A stretch of DNA of 64,000 bases from contig CAKZPF010000004.1 of assembly GCA_937138625.1 (NCBI GenBank), positions 310,001-374,000 of the forward strand, written 5' to 3'. Shown here piece after piece: positions 9,120 to 19,288 of this stretch. The notes under the pieces are model-generated. The model saw nothing but the letters and a program-made list of their open reading frames with translations, was not told the origin of the DNA and did no database searches. Made by a program: the position numbers and the translations under genes. The stretch comes from an uncultured Caulobacteraceae bacterium (GTDB taxonomy: Bacteria; Pseudomonadota; Alphaproteobacteria; Caulobacterales; Caulobacteraceae). Position 1 is the stretch's first letter; each line of letters begins with the position of its first letter.

Positions 9120-11897
9120 ATGTTCTCATTGTTGAAACGCGTGATTGGGTCGTCCAACGACCGCCAGCTGCGCCATTACCAAGGCCGCGTGGGCCAGATC
9201 AATGACCTGGAACGCCAATTCGAAAGCCTGAAAGATGTCGAGCTGCGCGCCAAGACCGAGGACTTTCGTGCTCGTGTGGCCAACGGCGAGTCGCTGGACC
9301 GTCTACTGCCTGAGGCCTTCGCCACCGTGCGCGAAGCCGCCAAACGCACGCTTGGGCAGCGCCATTATGATGTGCAGCTGGTGGGCGGTATGGTTCTGCA
9401 TGATGGGGCGATCGCGGAAATGCGCACCGGTGAGGGGAAAACCCTGGTGGCCACTCTGGCGTCTTATTTGAATGCGCTCGCGGGCAAAGGTGTGCACGTC
9501 ATCACCGTCAATGATTATCTGGCCCAACGGGATGCCGAATGGATGGGCCAGGTGCATCGCTTTTTGGGGCTTGAGGTCGGCTGCATCATCAGTGGCATGC
9601 CGCCCCACGCCCGCAAGGCTGCCTATGCGGCCGACATCACCTATGGGACCAACAACGAATTTGGTTTTGATTATCTGCGGGACAATTTGGTCTATGAGCG
9701 CGCCGAGATGGTGCAACGGGGTCACCACTTCGCCATCGTCGACGAAGTGGACAGCATCCTGATCGACGAAGCCCGCACGCCGCTGATCATCTCAGGCCCC
9801 ACAGATGATCGCTCAGAATTCTACCGCACCATGGATCAACTGATCCTGCAGCTGAGCGACAATCATTTCGAGCTGAACGAAAAAGACCGCCAGGTGATGT
9901 TCACCGAGGAAGGGGCCGAGTTCCTAGAGGATCTGATGCGGGCCGAAGGACTGCTGGAAGGTGATCTCTATGACGCCCACAATGTCTCGACAGTGCACCA
10001 CGCCAACCAGGCGCTGCGGGCCCACAAGATGTTCAACAAGGACAAAGATTATATTGTCAAAGACGGCGAGGTGATGCTGATCGACGAGTTCACCGGCCGC
10101 ATGATGGCGGGACGGCGCCTGTCCGATGGCCTGCACCAAGCCATCGAAGCCAAAGAGCACGTCGACATCAAGCCCGAGAACCAAACGCTGGCCTCGGTGA
10201 CCCTACAGAACTATTTCCGGATGTATGGCAAGCTCAGTGGTATGACCGGCACCGCCGCCACCGAAGCCGCCGAGTTTATGGACATCTATAAAATGGGCGT
10301 GGTGGAAATTCCCACCAACAAACCTATTCAGCGCATCGACCACGAAGACGAAGTCTATCGCACCGAGCGGGAAAAATATAACGCCATGCTCGAACAGATC
10401 AGCGACTGCTATAAACGCCGTCAGCCGATTTTGGTGGGGACGGCCTCGATTGAAAAATCGGAAAGCCTGTCTGAGTTTCTGAAGCAGAAAAACATCCCCC
10501 ACAAAGTGCTGAACGCGCGCTATCACGAACAAGAAGCCCAAATCGTGGCCCAGGCCGGTGTGCCGGGGGCCGTGACCATCGCCACCAATATGGCCGGCCG
10601 CGGAACCGACATTCAGCTGGGTGGTAACCTGGACATGCGCATGGCAACCGAATGCCCACCGGATGCCCCCGATGAGCAAAAAACTGAAATCCGCGAAAAG
10701 CTGCAGCGTGAAATTGAAAATCTGAAGCGCGAAGCGCTGGATGCGGGCGGGCTGTTCGTATTGGGCTCAGAGCGACACGAAAGCCGCCGCATCGACAACC
10801 AGTTGCGGGGCCGTACAGGCCGTCAGGGCGACCCGGGGACCTCGAAATATTACCTCTCGTTCCAAGATGATCTGTTGCGGATTTTCGCCGCTGACCGTCT
10901 GGAGGCCATTGTTGGCCGCTTGGGTCTGGAGGAAGGCGAGGTTATCACCCACAAATGGCTGACCAAAGCCATCGAGACGGCACAAAAACGTGTCGAAGCG
11001 CGCAACTATGACATGCGCAAAAACCTGCTGAAATACGATGACGTCATCAACGACCAGCGCAAAGCCATTTTCGAACAGCGTCAAGACGTGCTGGACAGCG
11101 AGGACCTGAAAGATGTCATCTCGGACTTCCGTTATGAAACCGCCGAGGACATCGTCAGTCGCCACATGCCGCCAAAAACTTTCGCCGAGCAATGGGACAT
11201 CCCGGCGATCACCGCGGAAGCGCACCAGACCTTTGGTTTTGAAATGCCCCTTGCGGACTGGGCCAAAGAAGATGGAGTTGACCAAGAGGACATCCTGAAA
11301 CGGATGATGGAGTTGGCCGATGAGGCCTATGAAAAGCGCGAGGCCCTCATTGGTGAAGAGCGCCTGCGCCATTTGGAGCGGGCCATCATTTTGCAATCCA
11401 TCGATCACAGCTGGCGCGAGCATTTGCTGCAGCTGGATCATTTGCGTTCGGTCGTGGGCCTACGAGGCTATGCGCAGCGGGATCCGCTGAACGAGTATAA
11501 ATCCGAAGCCTTCAGCCTGTTCGAGGCCATGTTGGTGGGCCTGCGCCAACAGGTGACCCGCACCTTGATGACCCTTGAGATCATCACCCAGCCCCCCGAA
11601 GACATGAGCAACGGCATCAATCTGCAGGTCAAATCCGCCCCGAAAAGCACCGAAGGCACGCCCCCAGAAGGGAAAACAGCCCCGGCTGCCGCTACGCCGA
11701 CGCCACCAGCCGCATCAGCGGCTGAAAATGTCGACGAGGATGTCGACGAAGATGATGAGGCTCTGCCCGAAGGCGCGGCCTTGCCGCCCGATGCACGCCT
11801 GCCGGACAGTTGGAAAAAAACCGGCCGCAACGCGCCCTGCCCCTGTGGCTCGGGCCGCAAGTTCAAGCACTGCCACGGCACGCTCACGAACGCTTAA
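9120..11897 (+). CDS. secA: Preprotein translocase ATPase SecA
   Basis: 925-residue motor of the Sec translocase. It shows the N-terminal linker [17 protein letters not shown], the Walker A loop [11 protein letters not shown] (about residues 101-111), [19 protein letters not shown], the preprotein-binding domain, and [19 protein letters not shown] in the second helicase domain. The C-terminus is an acidic, Pro/Ala-rich linker plus the SEC-C zinc motif [14 protein letters not shown] that binds SecB. An in-frame TTG at 9066 would add 18 non-homologous residues, so the ATG at 9120 is chosen. The length is normal. Confidence 0.98.
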   Translation: MFSLLKRVIGSSNDRQLRHYQGRVGQINDLERQFESLKDVELRAKTEDFRARVANGESLDRLLPEAFATVREAAKRTLGQRHYDVQLVGGMVLHDGAIAEMRTGEGKTLVATLASYLNALAGKGVHVITVNDYLAQRDAEWMGQVHRFLGLEVGCIISGMPPHARKAAYAADITYGTNNEFGFDYLRDNLVYERAEMVQRGHHFAIVDEVDSILIDEARTPLIISGPTDDRSEFYRTMDQLILQLSDNHFELNEKDRQVMFTEEGAEFLEDLMRAEGLLEGDLYDAHNVSTVHHANQALRAHKMFNKDKDYIVKDGEVMLIDEFTGRMMAGRRLSDGLHQAIEAKEHVDIKPENQTLASVTLQNYFRMYGKLSGMTGTAATEAAEFMDIYKMGVVEIPTNKPIQRIDHEDEVYRTEREKYNAMLEQISDCYKRRQPILVGTASIEKSESLSEFLKQKNIPHKVLNARYHEQEAQIVAQAGVPGAVTIATNMAGRGTDIQLGGNLDMRMATECPPDAPDEQKTEIREKLQREIENLKREALDAGGLFVLGSERHESRRIDNQLRGRTGRQGDPGTSKYYLSFQDDLLRIFAADRLEAIVGRLGLEEGEVITHKWLTKAIETAQKRVEARNYDMRKNLLKYDDVINDQRKAIFEQRQDVLDSEDLKDVISDFRYETAEDIVSRHMPPKTFAEQWDIPAITAEAHQTFGFEMPLADWAKEDGVDQEDILKRMMELADEAYEKREALIGEERLRHLERAIILQSIDHSWREHLLQLDHLRSVVGLRGYAQRDPLNEYKSEAFSLFEAMLVGLRQQVTRTLMTLEIITQPPEDMSNGINLQVKSAPKSTEGTPPEGKTAPAAATPTPPAASAAENVDEDVDEDDEALPEGAALPPDARLPDSWKKTGRNAPCPCGSGRKFKHCHGTLTNA

Positions 11898-12002
11898 GAC
11901 GCGGCTTCTGAGTCTGAGGTTCTGGTTGCTGAGCGTGACCAGCTTGGTATGCTGAGTGATGAGTCGCACACGCGGCATCCTGCATAAAGGGGCACGTCAG
12001 GC

Positions 12003-12308
12003 ATGAACACCACCACCGAACCGGAAACCGGCAGCGCGCGACGCTTGATCACGGATTGGATGCACGAAACCTTTCCGCCCGAAAAACTGACAGATCTGAC
12101 CGCAGACACACCCCTAATTGGCGGCAACAGCGTGTTGGATTCGATGAAACTGGTGGAGCTGTGTTTGTACCTTGAGGATCAAGCCAGTGACATGGGCTTT
12201 GAGTTTGACTGGACGTCAGAAACCGCCATGTCAAAGTCCCGCAGTATTTTTCGCACCATCGGCAGCCTCGCAGACGAGTTCCACCGCCAACAGGCCGAGC
12301 CCTCATGA
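12003..12308 (+). CDS. Stand-alone acyl carrier protein-like protein
   Basis: 101 residues, acidic and helical. The sequence LIGGNSVLDSMKLVELCLYL matches the phosphopantetheine-attachment region of carrier proteins, with DSM in place of the usual DSL and Ser47 as the likely modified residue. It is not the housekeeping AcpP, whose sequence is strongly conserved and different. It is the first gene of a four-gene cassette: its stop overlaps the start of the SDR gene (ATGA). A 105-bp gap separates it from secA. It probably carries a small acyl group for the ligase, reductase and transferase that follow. Confidence 0.78.
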   Translation: MNTTTEPETGSARRLITDWMHETFPPEKLTDLTADTPLIGGNSVLDSMKLVELCLYLEDQASDMGFEFDWTSETAMSKSRSIFRTIGSLADEFHRQQAEPS

Positions 12309-12985
12309 TCATCGTCACCGGGGCCAGTCGCGGTTTGGGGGCAGCGATTTGCCAGCGGCTGCACAACTCTGGTCACGAGGTTGTGGGCCTGGCGCGGACC
12401 GCCACCGACGACGGCGACGTCCCGATCCTGAGCTGTGATGTCAGTGACCCCGCGGCCGTCAAAGCCACTGCCAAGACCCTGCGCCAACGCAAGACGCCCA
12501 TCACAGGATTGGTGAACGCCGCGGGCATTGCCTCGATGAATTTGGCGGTCACCACCCCACCCCATGTCAGCCAAAACCTGATCCAGACCAATTTGCTGGG
12601 CACCATTTATTGCTGTCAGCAGATCGCCCCCCTGATGATGCGGGCCAAACACGGCGTGATGATTAATTTTTCCACCATCGCGGTGGCCCTGGGTTTGAAG
12701 GGGGAGTCGGTCTATGCGGCCTCCAAGGCGGGGGTGGAAGGCTTCTCCCGCGCTTTTGCCCGCGAGATGGCGGACTTTAACATTCGGGTCAATTGCATCG
12801 CCCCCGGCCCCATTCAAACGGATCTCCTAAAAGGCATCACCGATCAACAAATTGACGACATTGTCGCCCGTCAGGTGTTGCCGCAGCGTTTTACCCCTGA
12901 TGATGTCTGCGACCTGGTGGAGGTGTTGTTGGACGACAAAGCCGCCAGTCTGTCCGGCCAAGTGCTGCATGTGGGGGGCGTGTAA
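12305..12985 (+). CDS. SDR family oxidoreductase (FabG-like)
   Basis: 226 residues with the classical short-chain dehydrogenase pattern: the cofactor loop VTGASRGLGAAI at the N-terminus, NAAG (LVNAAGIASMN), the catalytic Ser in NFSTIAVALG and the catalytic YAASK, then the family block NIRVNCIAPGPIQTDLL. It resembles 3-oxoacyl-ACP reductases, so a role in reducing a ketoacyl group on the adjacent carrier protein is reasonable but unproven. It overlaps the ACP-like gene by four bases and the ligase gene by one (TAATG), so translation is coupled on both sides. Confidence 0.88.
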   Translation: MIIVTGASRGLGAAICQRLHNSGHEVVGLARTATDDGDVPILSCDVSDPAAVKATAKTLRQRKTPITGLVNAAGIASMNLAVTTPPHVSQNLIQTNLLGTIYCCQQIAPLMMRAKHGVMINFSTIAVALGLKGESVYAASKAGVEGFSRAFAREMADFNIRVNCIAPGPIQTDLLKGITDQQIDDIVARQVLPQRFTPDDVCDLVEVLLDDKAASLSGQVLHVGGV

Positions 12986-14280
12986 TGGGCATCATCTCTA
13001 CGCTCACTGACATTTGGGCTGGCGTTGAAGATCCCTTTTTGTTGTGCGGGGACACGGCCCTGCGCTTTCAAGATATTCTTGATCAGCAGCCCGTGGACCT
13101 GTCGGCCGTCAAGCCTGGTGATGTGGTGGCCTTGATCGGGGATTTCACACCGGATGCCATCCTGACCTTGCTGCGGGTTATCGACCTTGGGGCCGTGGTC
13201 ATGCCCTTGACTGTCGAGACCAGATCGCAGCACGAGTATTTCTTTGAGCAGGGCCTGGTGGATGTGGCTATTGAAGGGGCATCGGTCACGCGTCGCCCCC
13301 ATGACGACAGCCACCCGTTGTTGCAGCAACTGCGCGATCAAAATCATGCCGGATTGATCCTTTATTCCACCGGCACCACGGGGCGGCCCAAGGCCATTTT
13401 GCATGACCTGACTTTGTTTCTGCAGCGCTATGGCACGCCGCGGCCATCCCTGCGTACCCTGAATTTTTTGCTGTTCGATCACATCGGCGGCATCAACACC
13501 CTACTGCACACATTATATAATCGCGGGGTGGTGATCGCGCCCGAAGCCCGCACCGTCGACAGCATTCTGCACACCTGTGCCCAACATGACGTCGAGGTGC
13601 TGCCCACCACGCCCACCTTTTTGCGTATGATGCTGATGAGCGGCCGTTTGCCCGAGGATGTGCCAAACACCCTAAAAATCATCACCTATGGCACCGAGCG
13701 CATGGACCAACCTACCCTCGATGCCCTGTGCGCGGCACTGCCGGAGGTGGATTTTCGCCAGACCTTTGGCATGTCGGAACTGGGGATTGTTCGCGTAAAG
13801 TCCGAAGCCCGCGACAGTCTGTTTATGCGTGTTGGTGGCGAAGGTGTGGAAACCCGTGTGGTTGATGGCGTGCTGGAGATCAAATCCAAGACCCGCATGC
13901 TGGGCTATTTGAATGCGCCCTCGCCGTTTGATGCCGAGGGCTGGTACAACACCGGTGACGTGGTCGAAGAAAAAGACGGCCTTTATAAGGTCGTTGGGCG
14001 CACCAATGATGTCATCAATGTCGGCGGTCTGAAGTTCATGGCCGCGGACGTCGAGCGTGTGGCCTTGCAACACCCAGGCGTTGCCATGGTCAAGGTCACC
14101 GCCAAGACCAATCCCATCACTGGTCAACACGTCGAGATCACCGTCGAGCCCTCGGGTCGCGATGGCTTTGATCTGGGCGCATTCAAACAGCACATGCAAA
14201 CGCATTTGCAAGCACACATGCAACCCAAACGCTATCGAGTGGACAGCATCACCTATGGTCACCGTTTCAAAAAAGCCTGA
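12985..14280 (+). CDS. AMP-dependent acyl ligase (ANL superfamily)
   Basis: 431 residues. The ATP-binding signature LILYSTGTTGRPKA lies at about residues 128-141, with later core motifs TFGMSELG and GWYNTGDVVEEKDG, and the hinge VVGRTNDVINVGGLKFMAADVE. The protein is shorter than typical ligases (about 500 or more) because its N-terminal subdomain is reduced, as in ligases that load carrier proteins. It lacks the C-terminal signature of a CoA ligase with certain substrate. With the adjacent carrier protein it most likely adenylates a carboxylic acid and loads it onto that ACP. Confidence 0.85.
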   Translation: MGIISTLTDIWAGVEDPFLLCGDTALRFQDILDQQPVDLSAVKPGDVVALIGDFTPDAILTLLRVIDLGAVVMPLTVETRSQHEYFFEQGLVDVAIEGASVTRRPHDDSHPLLQQLRDQNHAGLILYSTGTTGRPKAILHDLTLFLQRYGTPRPSLRTLNFLLFDHIGGINTLLHTLYNRGVVIAPEARTVDSILHTCAQHDVEVLPTTPTFLRMMLMSGRLPEDVPNTLKIITYGTERMDQPTLDALCAALPEVDFRQTFGMSELGIVRVKSEARDSLFMRVGGEGVETRVVDGVLEIKSKTRMLGYLNAPSPFDAEGWYNTGDVVEEKDGLYKVVGRTNDVINVGGLKFMAADVERVALQHPGVAMVKVTAKTNPITGQHVEITVEPSGRDGFDLGAFKQHMQTHLQAHMQPKRYRVDSITYGHRFKKA

Positions 14281-15082
14281 CACCAACAGCGCCATCCCCG
14301 CCGCCCGTCATTATCACCTGTTCGGTCGGCGTTATGGTCTGCTGCACAAAGCCTATGATGATGCCTTGTTTGGACAGCCAGTTTTCGAGCTTGTAGAGAT
14401 CAATGACAAGCAAATCGCCGAGGTGGGCACCGTTAATGATTTGGCCGCAGACCTTTCCGGCCTTAGCCTGTGCACCTTCCGCGCGCCCCGGCACCTGCCC
14501 ATGATTCACTTCCTTGAGGATCAAGGCTTTCGTTATGTCGATGACATCCTAAGCGTGGTCTGCAAACGCCAACAGTTCACCCCCCTAAAGACCAAGGCCC
14601 GCGTGCACATCGATACCTGTGTGGGGGAACCGGCAGCCGATTTGGCCCAATCCCTGTTGGATATTGCCGGGCGGGTTCATGACCATTCCACCTTTGTGGC
14701 GGATCATCGCATCCCCCAAGATCTGGCCCGTCAGCGCAACGCCATCCGGGTGCGATCCTATTTCCAAAAACCAGGGCATCAGGTGTTTGTGGCCCGCACC
14801 TGGCCTGACGCGCCGCCTGCGGGCTTTTTCCAATTCCAGATCACGGGCACGCTGGCGGACGGGGTGAACGGGGCTGTCGATCCCGACCAGCAGAATTTTG
14901 TCTTTGGGCCGCTTTTGTACAGTTATGCCTGCCAACACGTGTTCGAGACTTTCCCCGCAGTCACCCGCATCACCTGTGGCCTAGGGGCCAGCAACACCAC
15001 CATTTTGGATGTCTTTCAAAAGCTGAATTTCAAACTCACCGGCCGCGAAACGCACTTTAGAAAATATACCCCAGGCCCATAA
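14255..15082 (+). CDS. GNAT-like N-acyltransferase of the ligase/ACP cassette
   Basis: About 275 residues. The start at 14255 (MVTVSKK) overlaps the ligase gene by 26 bases; a longer frame opens at 14057 but is only the shadow of the ligase. The N-terminal half has weak similarity to WecD/GNAT sugar-amine acyltransferases (RYGLLHKAYDDALFG, LPMIHFLEDQGFRYVDDILSV). The C-terminal half carries features of a second GNAT-like unit (FVARTWPDAPPAGFFQFQI and CGLGASNTTILDVFQKLNFK, in which a terminal LGF-like turn appears). I infer transfer of the acyl group from the ACP to an amino sugar or amine. The family assignment is tentative. Confidence 0.62.
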   Translation: MVTVSKKPDTNSAIPAARHYHLFGRRYGLLHKAYDDALFGQPVFELVEINDKQIAEVGTVNDLAADLSGLSLCTFRAPRHLPMIHFLEDQGFRYVDDILSVVCKRQQFTPLKTKARVHIDTCVGEPAADLAQSLLDIAGRVHDHSTFVADHRIPQDLARQRNAIRVRSYFQKPGHQVFVARTWPDAPPAGFFQFQITGTLADGVNGAVDPDQQNFVFGPLLYSYACQHVFETFPAVTRITCGLGASNTTILDVFQKLNFKLTGRETHFRKYTPGP

Positions 15083-15083
15083 A

Positions 15084-16049
15084 TCAGATATCCAAAACGC
15101 GGCCGATTTTCAGAAATTTATCGCGGCGCTGAGCCTTCAGGCCCTCGGCATCCAAAGCCGATAAGTCCCCCAAGGTCTTGGCCAAGATCTCTCCTGCCAC
15201 GTCCATCACATCATTGGGCGCGGAATGGGCCCCACCTGCCGGCTCGGGAATGATGCCGTCAATCACACCCAACTTGTGTAGATCTTGAGCGGTGATGCGC
15301 ATGGCCTCGGCGGCGTCAGCGGCGCGCGCACTGTCCCGCCACAAAATCGAGGCACAGCCCTCGGGCGAGATGACGGAATAGACCGAATGCTCCAGCATCA
15401 ACACCGAATTGGCCGCGGCGATGGCAATGGCCCCGCCCGATCCGCCTTCGCCCGTGATGATCGAAATCATGGGCACGCCCAGGGTCAGGCAGCGCTCGGT
15501 CGAGCGGGCAATGGCTTCGGCCTGGCCGCGCTCTTCAGCACCCAGGCCCGGATAGGCCCCCGGCGTATCCACGAAACTGATCACAGGCAGAGAGAATCGC
15601 TCGGCCATATCCATCAGGCGAATGGCTTTGCGGTAGCCCTCGGGCCGGGCCATGCCGAAATTGTGCTTTAGGCGTGATGAGGTGTCCGTGCCCTTCTCGT
15701 GGCCCATGATCACCACGCCCTGACCACGGAACTGCCCCAAACCGCCAACAATGGCCTGGTCATCACTAAAGCCCCGATCGCCGCGCAGCTCGACAAAATC
15801 ATCAATCAAGACACGGATATAATCCACCACATGGGGCCGTTCAGGGTGGCGGGCGACCTGGGCCTTTTGCCACGGCGTCAGGCCAGCATAGGCCTTGGCG
15901 CGGGCGTCTTGCACACGTTTGCGCAGATTTTTGATGTCGTCGCCCACCTCGGCGCCCGAGCCTTCGGACAAGGCTTCGAGTTCCTCGATTTTCGCTTCCA
16001 GCTCGGCGATGGGTTTTTCGAAATCCAAATAGGTTTTGTGGGCAGACAT
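15084..16049 (-). CDS. accA: Acetyl-CoA carboxylase carboxyltransferase subunit alpha
   Basis: 321 residues of AccA, which with AccD transfers CO2 from carboxybiotin to acetyl-CoA in fatty acid synthesis. Landmarks: [19 protein letters not shown] at the N-terminus, [42 protein letters not shown], and the oxyanion region [20 protein letters not shown]. The length matches the family (about 318). It follows xerD on the same strand with a 48-bp gap. Convergent with the acyltransferase gene, with one base between their stops. Confidence 0.97.
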   Translation of the reverse strand: MSAHKTYLDFEKPIAELEAKIEELEALSEGSGAEVGDDIKNLRKRVQDARAKAYAGLTPWQKAQVARHPERPHVVDYIRVLIDDFVELRGDRGFSDDQAIVGGLGQFRGQGVVIMGHEKGTDTSSRLKHNFGMARPEGYRKAIRLMDMAERFSLPVISFVDTPGAYPGLGAEERGQAEAIARSTERCLTLGVPMISIITGEGGSGGAIAIAAANSVLMLEHSVYSVISPEGCASILWRDSARAADAAEAMRITAQDLHKLGVIDGIIPEPAGGAHSAPNDVMDVAGEILAKTLGDLSALDAEGLKAQRRDKFLKIGRVLDI

Positions 16050-16097
16050 ACAGATTCCTCCGGCTCAGCGGCGCACTTTACTGGCTGTGGGCCGGGC

Positions 16098-17009
16098 TCA
16101 CAAGCCCGATCCCCCCTCAGATGAAGGATGGTTTGGCGATAAGGGGTGGGAAGCGTAAAGCGTTTCGCGCAAATGCTGACTGCTGAGGTGGGTGTAAATC
16201 TCGGTGGTGGAGATATCGGCATGCCCCAACAAGGTTTGCAAAACCCGCAAATTGGCCCCGCGTTCCAGCATATGGGTGGCGAAACTGTGGCGCAAAGCAT
16301 GGGGATGCACCAGCGCCCTGTCCAACCCCACCTGGTCAGCCAAATCATCCAGCATCTGCCCCACCCGACGGCGGCTGATGGCGCTCGTGCCTTTGCGGCT
16401 GGGAAAAACCCAAGTGGCCTTGGTGGGCACATTGGCCAGGTGCGCCGTCAGCGCCTGTTGGGTTTTCGGACTGATGGGCACCAGACGTTGCCGCCCGCCC
16501 TTGCCGGTGATCTGAATGTGCTCAACGGGCCGGATAAACAGCTGACGCTTTAAACTCAGCAGCTCTGAAACCCGCAGGCCCGAGCCATAGAGCAACATCA
16601 CCATCGCCCGCAACCGACTGCCCTGGGGCGTGTCATCGCACCCTGCCAGCAGACTTTGAATTTGCTCAAGCGTCAGGGTCTGGGGCAAATCTTTGTCGGG
16701 CTTTGGGGCCAAGACCTGACGGCTGGGGTCGTCAGGGATGTGGCCCTCTTCCAGCAGAAACTTATAATACTGCCGCACCGCGGCCCGCCGCCGAGAGACC
16801 GTGGCGGCACTGAGGCCTTGGTCCAAAAGTTGGGAAAAATAGGCCACCAAATCAGCTGAATTGGCCTGATCGAGAGGGCGCTTACGCTGGTTCATAAAGC
16901 CGGACAAATCGTTCAAGTCTCGGCGATAAGCATCAAGGGTGTTGGGACTGACCCCACGCTCGGCGGTTAGCATATCGAAAAACATCTCGCGCTGGTCGGC
17001 GCTGGTCAT
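16098..17009 (-). CDS. xerD: Tyrosine recombinase XerD
   Basis: 303 residues. The N-terminal SAM-like core-binding domain (MLTAERGVSPNTLDAYRRDL) precedes a catalytic domain with all active-site positions: Arg in LYGSGLRVSELLSL, Lys in ITGKGGRQRLVPI, His-x-x-Arg in HPHALRHSFATHML, His in LLGHADISTTE and the Tyr nucleophile in IYTHL. This is the chromosome-dimer resolvase that works with XerC at dif, with FtsK. It lies next to accA, the usual alphaproteobacterial site, so it is the housekeeping enzyme and not a phage integrase. Confidence 0.93.
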   Translation of the reverse strand: MTSADQREMFFDMLTAERGVSPNTLDAYRRDLNDLSGFMNQRKRPLDQANSADLVAYFSQLLDQGLSAATVSRRRAAVRQYYKFLLEEGHIPDDPSRQVLAPKPDKDLPQTLTLEQIQSLLAGCDDTPQGSRLRAMVMLLYGSGLRVSELLSLKRQLFIRPVEHIQITGKGGRQRLVPISPKTQQALTAHLANVPTKATWVFPSRKGTSAISRRRVGQMLDDLADQVGLDRALVHPHALRHSFATHMLERGANLRVLQTLLGHADISTTEIYTHLSSQHLRETLYASHPLSPNHPSSEGGSGL

Positions 17010-17012
17010 GAC

Positions 17013-18518
17013 CTATCGCGCCGCCCACAGATCCGCCAACAGCTGGTCACGCAGCTCCGCCGTCAAGCCCAGCCGCACCAGAGTTTGCATCAGGCGATAA
17101 TGGTGAACCGTGGCCTCGTCACGTGACAGATCCACGCCCCGCAGCACGGCCTCGAGGGTATTGCCGGCGGCCAAGGCCTGCTCGAATTTCAGCATGTCAG
17201 CAGCAGGCAAGGCGGCTGTGGTTTGCCCATCCAGCCGTGCCCACAAACTCTCCGATGCCGGCATACCCAAAGCCACCAAAGTCACAAGGTGTTTGGTGCT
17301 GAGACTCTCGGCCATGGCTACAGCCGCACGTTTGGTGGCGGCCGCATCGGCATTCATCAGTGCCCGCATCAGACGATAGCGTGGGGCCTGCAACTCGCCC
17401 TCAAGGCCTGCCACATACCGCACCTGATCCTGAAGAGCCGTATCCGTGATCAAGGGCACGGCTGCGCGCACGGCCGCAGCGTGGAGCGCCAACACCTGAC
17501 GCGCAATCTCGACATCGCTGTAGGTTTGAAGACGCTTCACCATCGCCTCCAGAGCCAAAGCCACATCGGGGGCCTGCGCCCCCAAGGCCACGCGATGCAT
17601 ATCCACCATCGCCGCCAAGTCACCTGTGGGCGTATGATCCCGCTCAAGACCCGCCGCGACCACGCGCCAAACCTCGGACGCGGGCATGACATGGCGGGCC
17701 TGTTCGACGGCCTTTAGACGCAAATCCCACGGTGCGGCTTCGGTGCGCGCCACCGCCGCCCAGACATGGGGTTGTCGGCTTTGCACCTGGGTCAAATCCC
17801 AACGTCCCCACAAGCGCGCCGCCGCATAATCGAGCGCATAACGCACCGTCAGCGTCGCCCCACCAGTGCCGTCCTTCACCGCTTCTAGGGCGGATAAAAA
17901 GCCCTCGTCTCGCAGGCCTTGCCCCTCCACCAGCGAAAGGGCCATGCCCGCTGACTCGTTTTTTGCCCACACCGCACACACCGCCCGCAGCTTCAGCCAA
18001 TAGGGCAAATCTCGACCGGCCGCCAAACCATTGGCATAGGCACAGGCTGTTTTCAGATCATTTTGCAGCAGAGCCACATCGGCTGCCACCTCCACCAAAT
18101 CTTGATGGTCCCGCGCCGGCACAACCCGCAACAGCTGGCCGAGGTCCTCGATGGCCGAAAGTCGATACAGCGCCTGAGCCCGCAAGCGTTGCAAACGCGC
18201 TGCACGATCCGGATCTGTGGGCGCATCGGTTTTGGCGGTCAACATACGCTGGATCACCGGTGCCCACCGGTTGATCTGTTCCGGGTCTGATGATGCCAGA
18301 TAGGGACGCAGCATCGGGCGCAAGACCTCGGGCGTGCTGTCGCCCCAAACCTGGGGAATGGGGTCTGTGCTACCAGCCTTCAGGGGCTGGACATCGGCGA
18401 TGGGCTGGCTCGAGACCGGTTTGGGCACCAGCGGATCCGCCGCGGCCGTACTGGCCGCCAATACAACCCCCACAAGGGTGCCGATGACATCAGTCTTGGA
18501 AGGTATCGGGCAACGCAT
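17013..18518 (-). CDS. Predicted exported alpha-helical protein of unknown function
   Basis: About 501 residues from the ATG at 18518. A signal peptide is visible (DVIGTLVGVVLAASTAAADP), followed by a Pro-rich linker and a long Ala/Leu/Arg-rich helical region. Helical pairs such as RAARLQRLRAQALYRLSAIE suggest a TPR-like or solenoid fold, but I find no clear repeat. The frame is open 15 codons further upstream (to 18563) without signal-peptide character. It lies three bases upstream of xerD on the same strand, as a protein of this kind does in several Alphaproteobacteria. Function unknown; a periplasmic scaffold is a guess. Confidence 0.75.
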   Translation of the reverse strand: MRCPIPSKTDVIGTLVGVVLAASTAAADPLVPKPVSSQPIADVQPLKAGSTDPIPQVWGDSTPEVLRPMLRPYLASSDPEQINRWAPVIQRMLTAKTDAPTDPDRAARLQRLRAQALYRLSAIEDLGQLLRVVPARDHQDLVEVAADVALLQNDLKTACAYANGLAAGRDLPYWLKLRAVCAVWAKNESAGMALSLVEGQGLRDEGFLSALEAVKDGTGGATLTVRYALDYAAARLWGRWDLTQVQSRQPHVWAAVARTEAAPWDLRLKAVEQARHVMPASEVWRVVAAGLERDHTPTGDLAAMVDMHRVALGAQAPDVALALEAMVKRLQTYSDVEIARQVLALHAAAVRAAVPLITDTALQDQVRYVAGLEGELQAPRYRLMRALMNADAAATKRAAVAMAESLSTKHLVTLVALGMPASESLWARLDGQTTAALPAADMLKFEQALAAGNTLEAVLRGVDLSRDEATVHHYRLMQTLVRLGLTAELRDQLLADLWAAR

Positions 18519-18630
18519 ATCGGACCTCTTCCTGTTCCGGTTGGGCGGTCGCCCCCAAAACAAACAACGCCACGATCACGAGCAGAAAAAGCCCGCCAAT
18601 CCCCCCAGCCAAGATCACAATAGGTTTCAT
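18490..18630 (-). CDS. Small single-pass membrane protein
   Basis: 46 residues. A short N-terminus leads into one hydrophobic helix (PIVILAGGIGGLFLLVIVAL) and an acidic tail EEVRYALPDTFQD. AGGG lies five bases upstream of the ATG at 18630. Its end overlaps the start of the exported protein gene by 29 bases in another frame, which suggests coupled translation. It is divergent from aroK. Too short for a family assignment; kept because start site, composition and position between aroK and the exported protein all make sense. Confidence 0.5.
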   Translation of the reverse strand: MKPIVILAGGIGGLFLLVIVALFVLGATAQPEQEEVRYALPDTFQD

Positions 18631-18724
18631 GGGCCCTACATTAGGCAGCGTCGCGGCCGTCGACAAGTGCGAATTCCGAACATTTCCCTTGTGGGCGGGC
18701 GGGCAAAACCCTAAAACCCCTGCC

Positions 18725-19279
18725 ATGACCAGACCGCCCCGCCACCGCCCGCGCCCGGCACCGAAACTCAGCAAACCTGTGGCCCTGGTGGGCATGATGG
18801 GTGCGGGGAAGTCGGTGATTGGGCGACGTCTGGCCAAACGTTTGGCGGTGCCGTTTTTTGATGCGGATCGTGAAATCGAGACCGCGGCCGGACGCAGTGT
18901 CGCCGACATTTTCACAGATTTTGGCGAGGAGGAATTTCGCCGTGGCGAACGCGCCGTCATCACCCGCCTGGTGCAGGAAGGGCTACATGTTCTGGCCCTT
19001 GGCGGGGGGGCGTTTTTGAATGCCGAAACCCGCGAGCTGCTGCACGCCAAGGCCACAACCGTTTGGCTGAAAGCCGATTTGGACACTTTGGTCGAGCGGG
19101 TCAGCCGCCGCGACACCCGCCCGCTGCTGCACAATCGCGACCCACAGGAGGTTCTGAGCAAACTGATGCATGACCGCGACCCCATTTATGCCCAAGCCGA
19201 TCTCAGCGTCGAGAGCAGTGACGGCCCGCCGGATCGGGTGGTAGAGGCTATACTCAAGCTTTTAAGGACTGTAGGCTAA
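18725..19279 (+). CDS. aroK: Shikimate kinase
   Basis: 184 residues. It phosphorylates shikimate in aromatic amino acid synthesis. The P-loop is VGMMGAGKSVIGRRLAKRL, followed by the shikimate-binding DADREIE, FGEEEFRRGERAVI and GGGAFLN, and the lid region RRDTRPLLHNRDPQEVL. The ATG at 18725 removes a non-homologous 32-residue extension. In most Alphaproteobacteria aroB follows directly; here the next gene, nine bases later, encodes a CNNM/CorC protein instead. Confidence 0.95.
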   Translation: MTRPPRHRPRPAPKLSKPVALVGMMGAGKSVIGRRLAKRLAVPFFDADREIETAAGRSVADIFTDFGEEEFRRGERAVITRLVQEGLHVLALGGGAFLNAETRELLHAKATTVWLKADLDTLVERVSRRDTRPLLHNRDPQEVLSKLMHDRDPIYAQADLSVESSDGPPDRVVEAILKLLRTVG

Positions 19280-19288
19280 GATCCCATC

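Noticed and set aside
16098-17009. Phage or island integrase
   Set aside because: Sequence and the accA neighbourhood identify the chromosomal XerD recombinase; no att site or phage genes are near.
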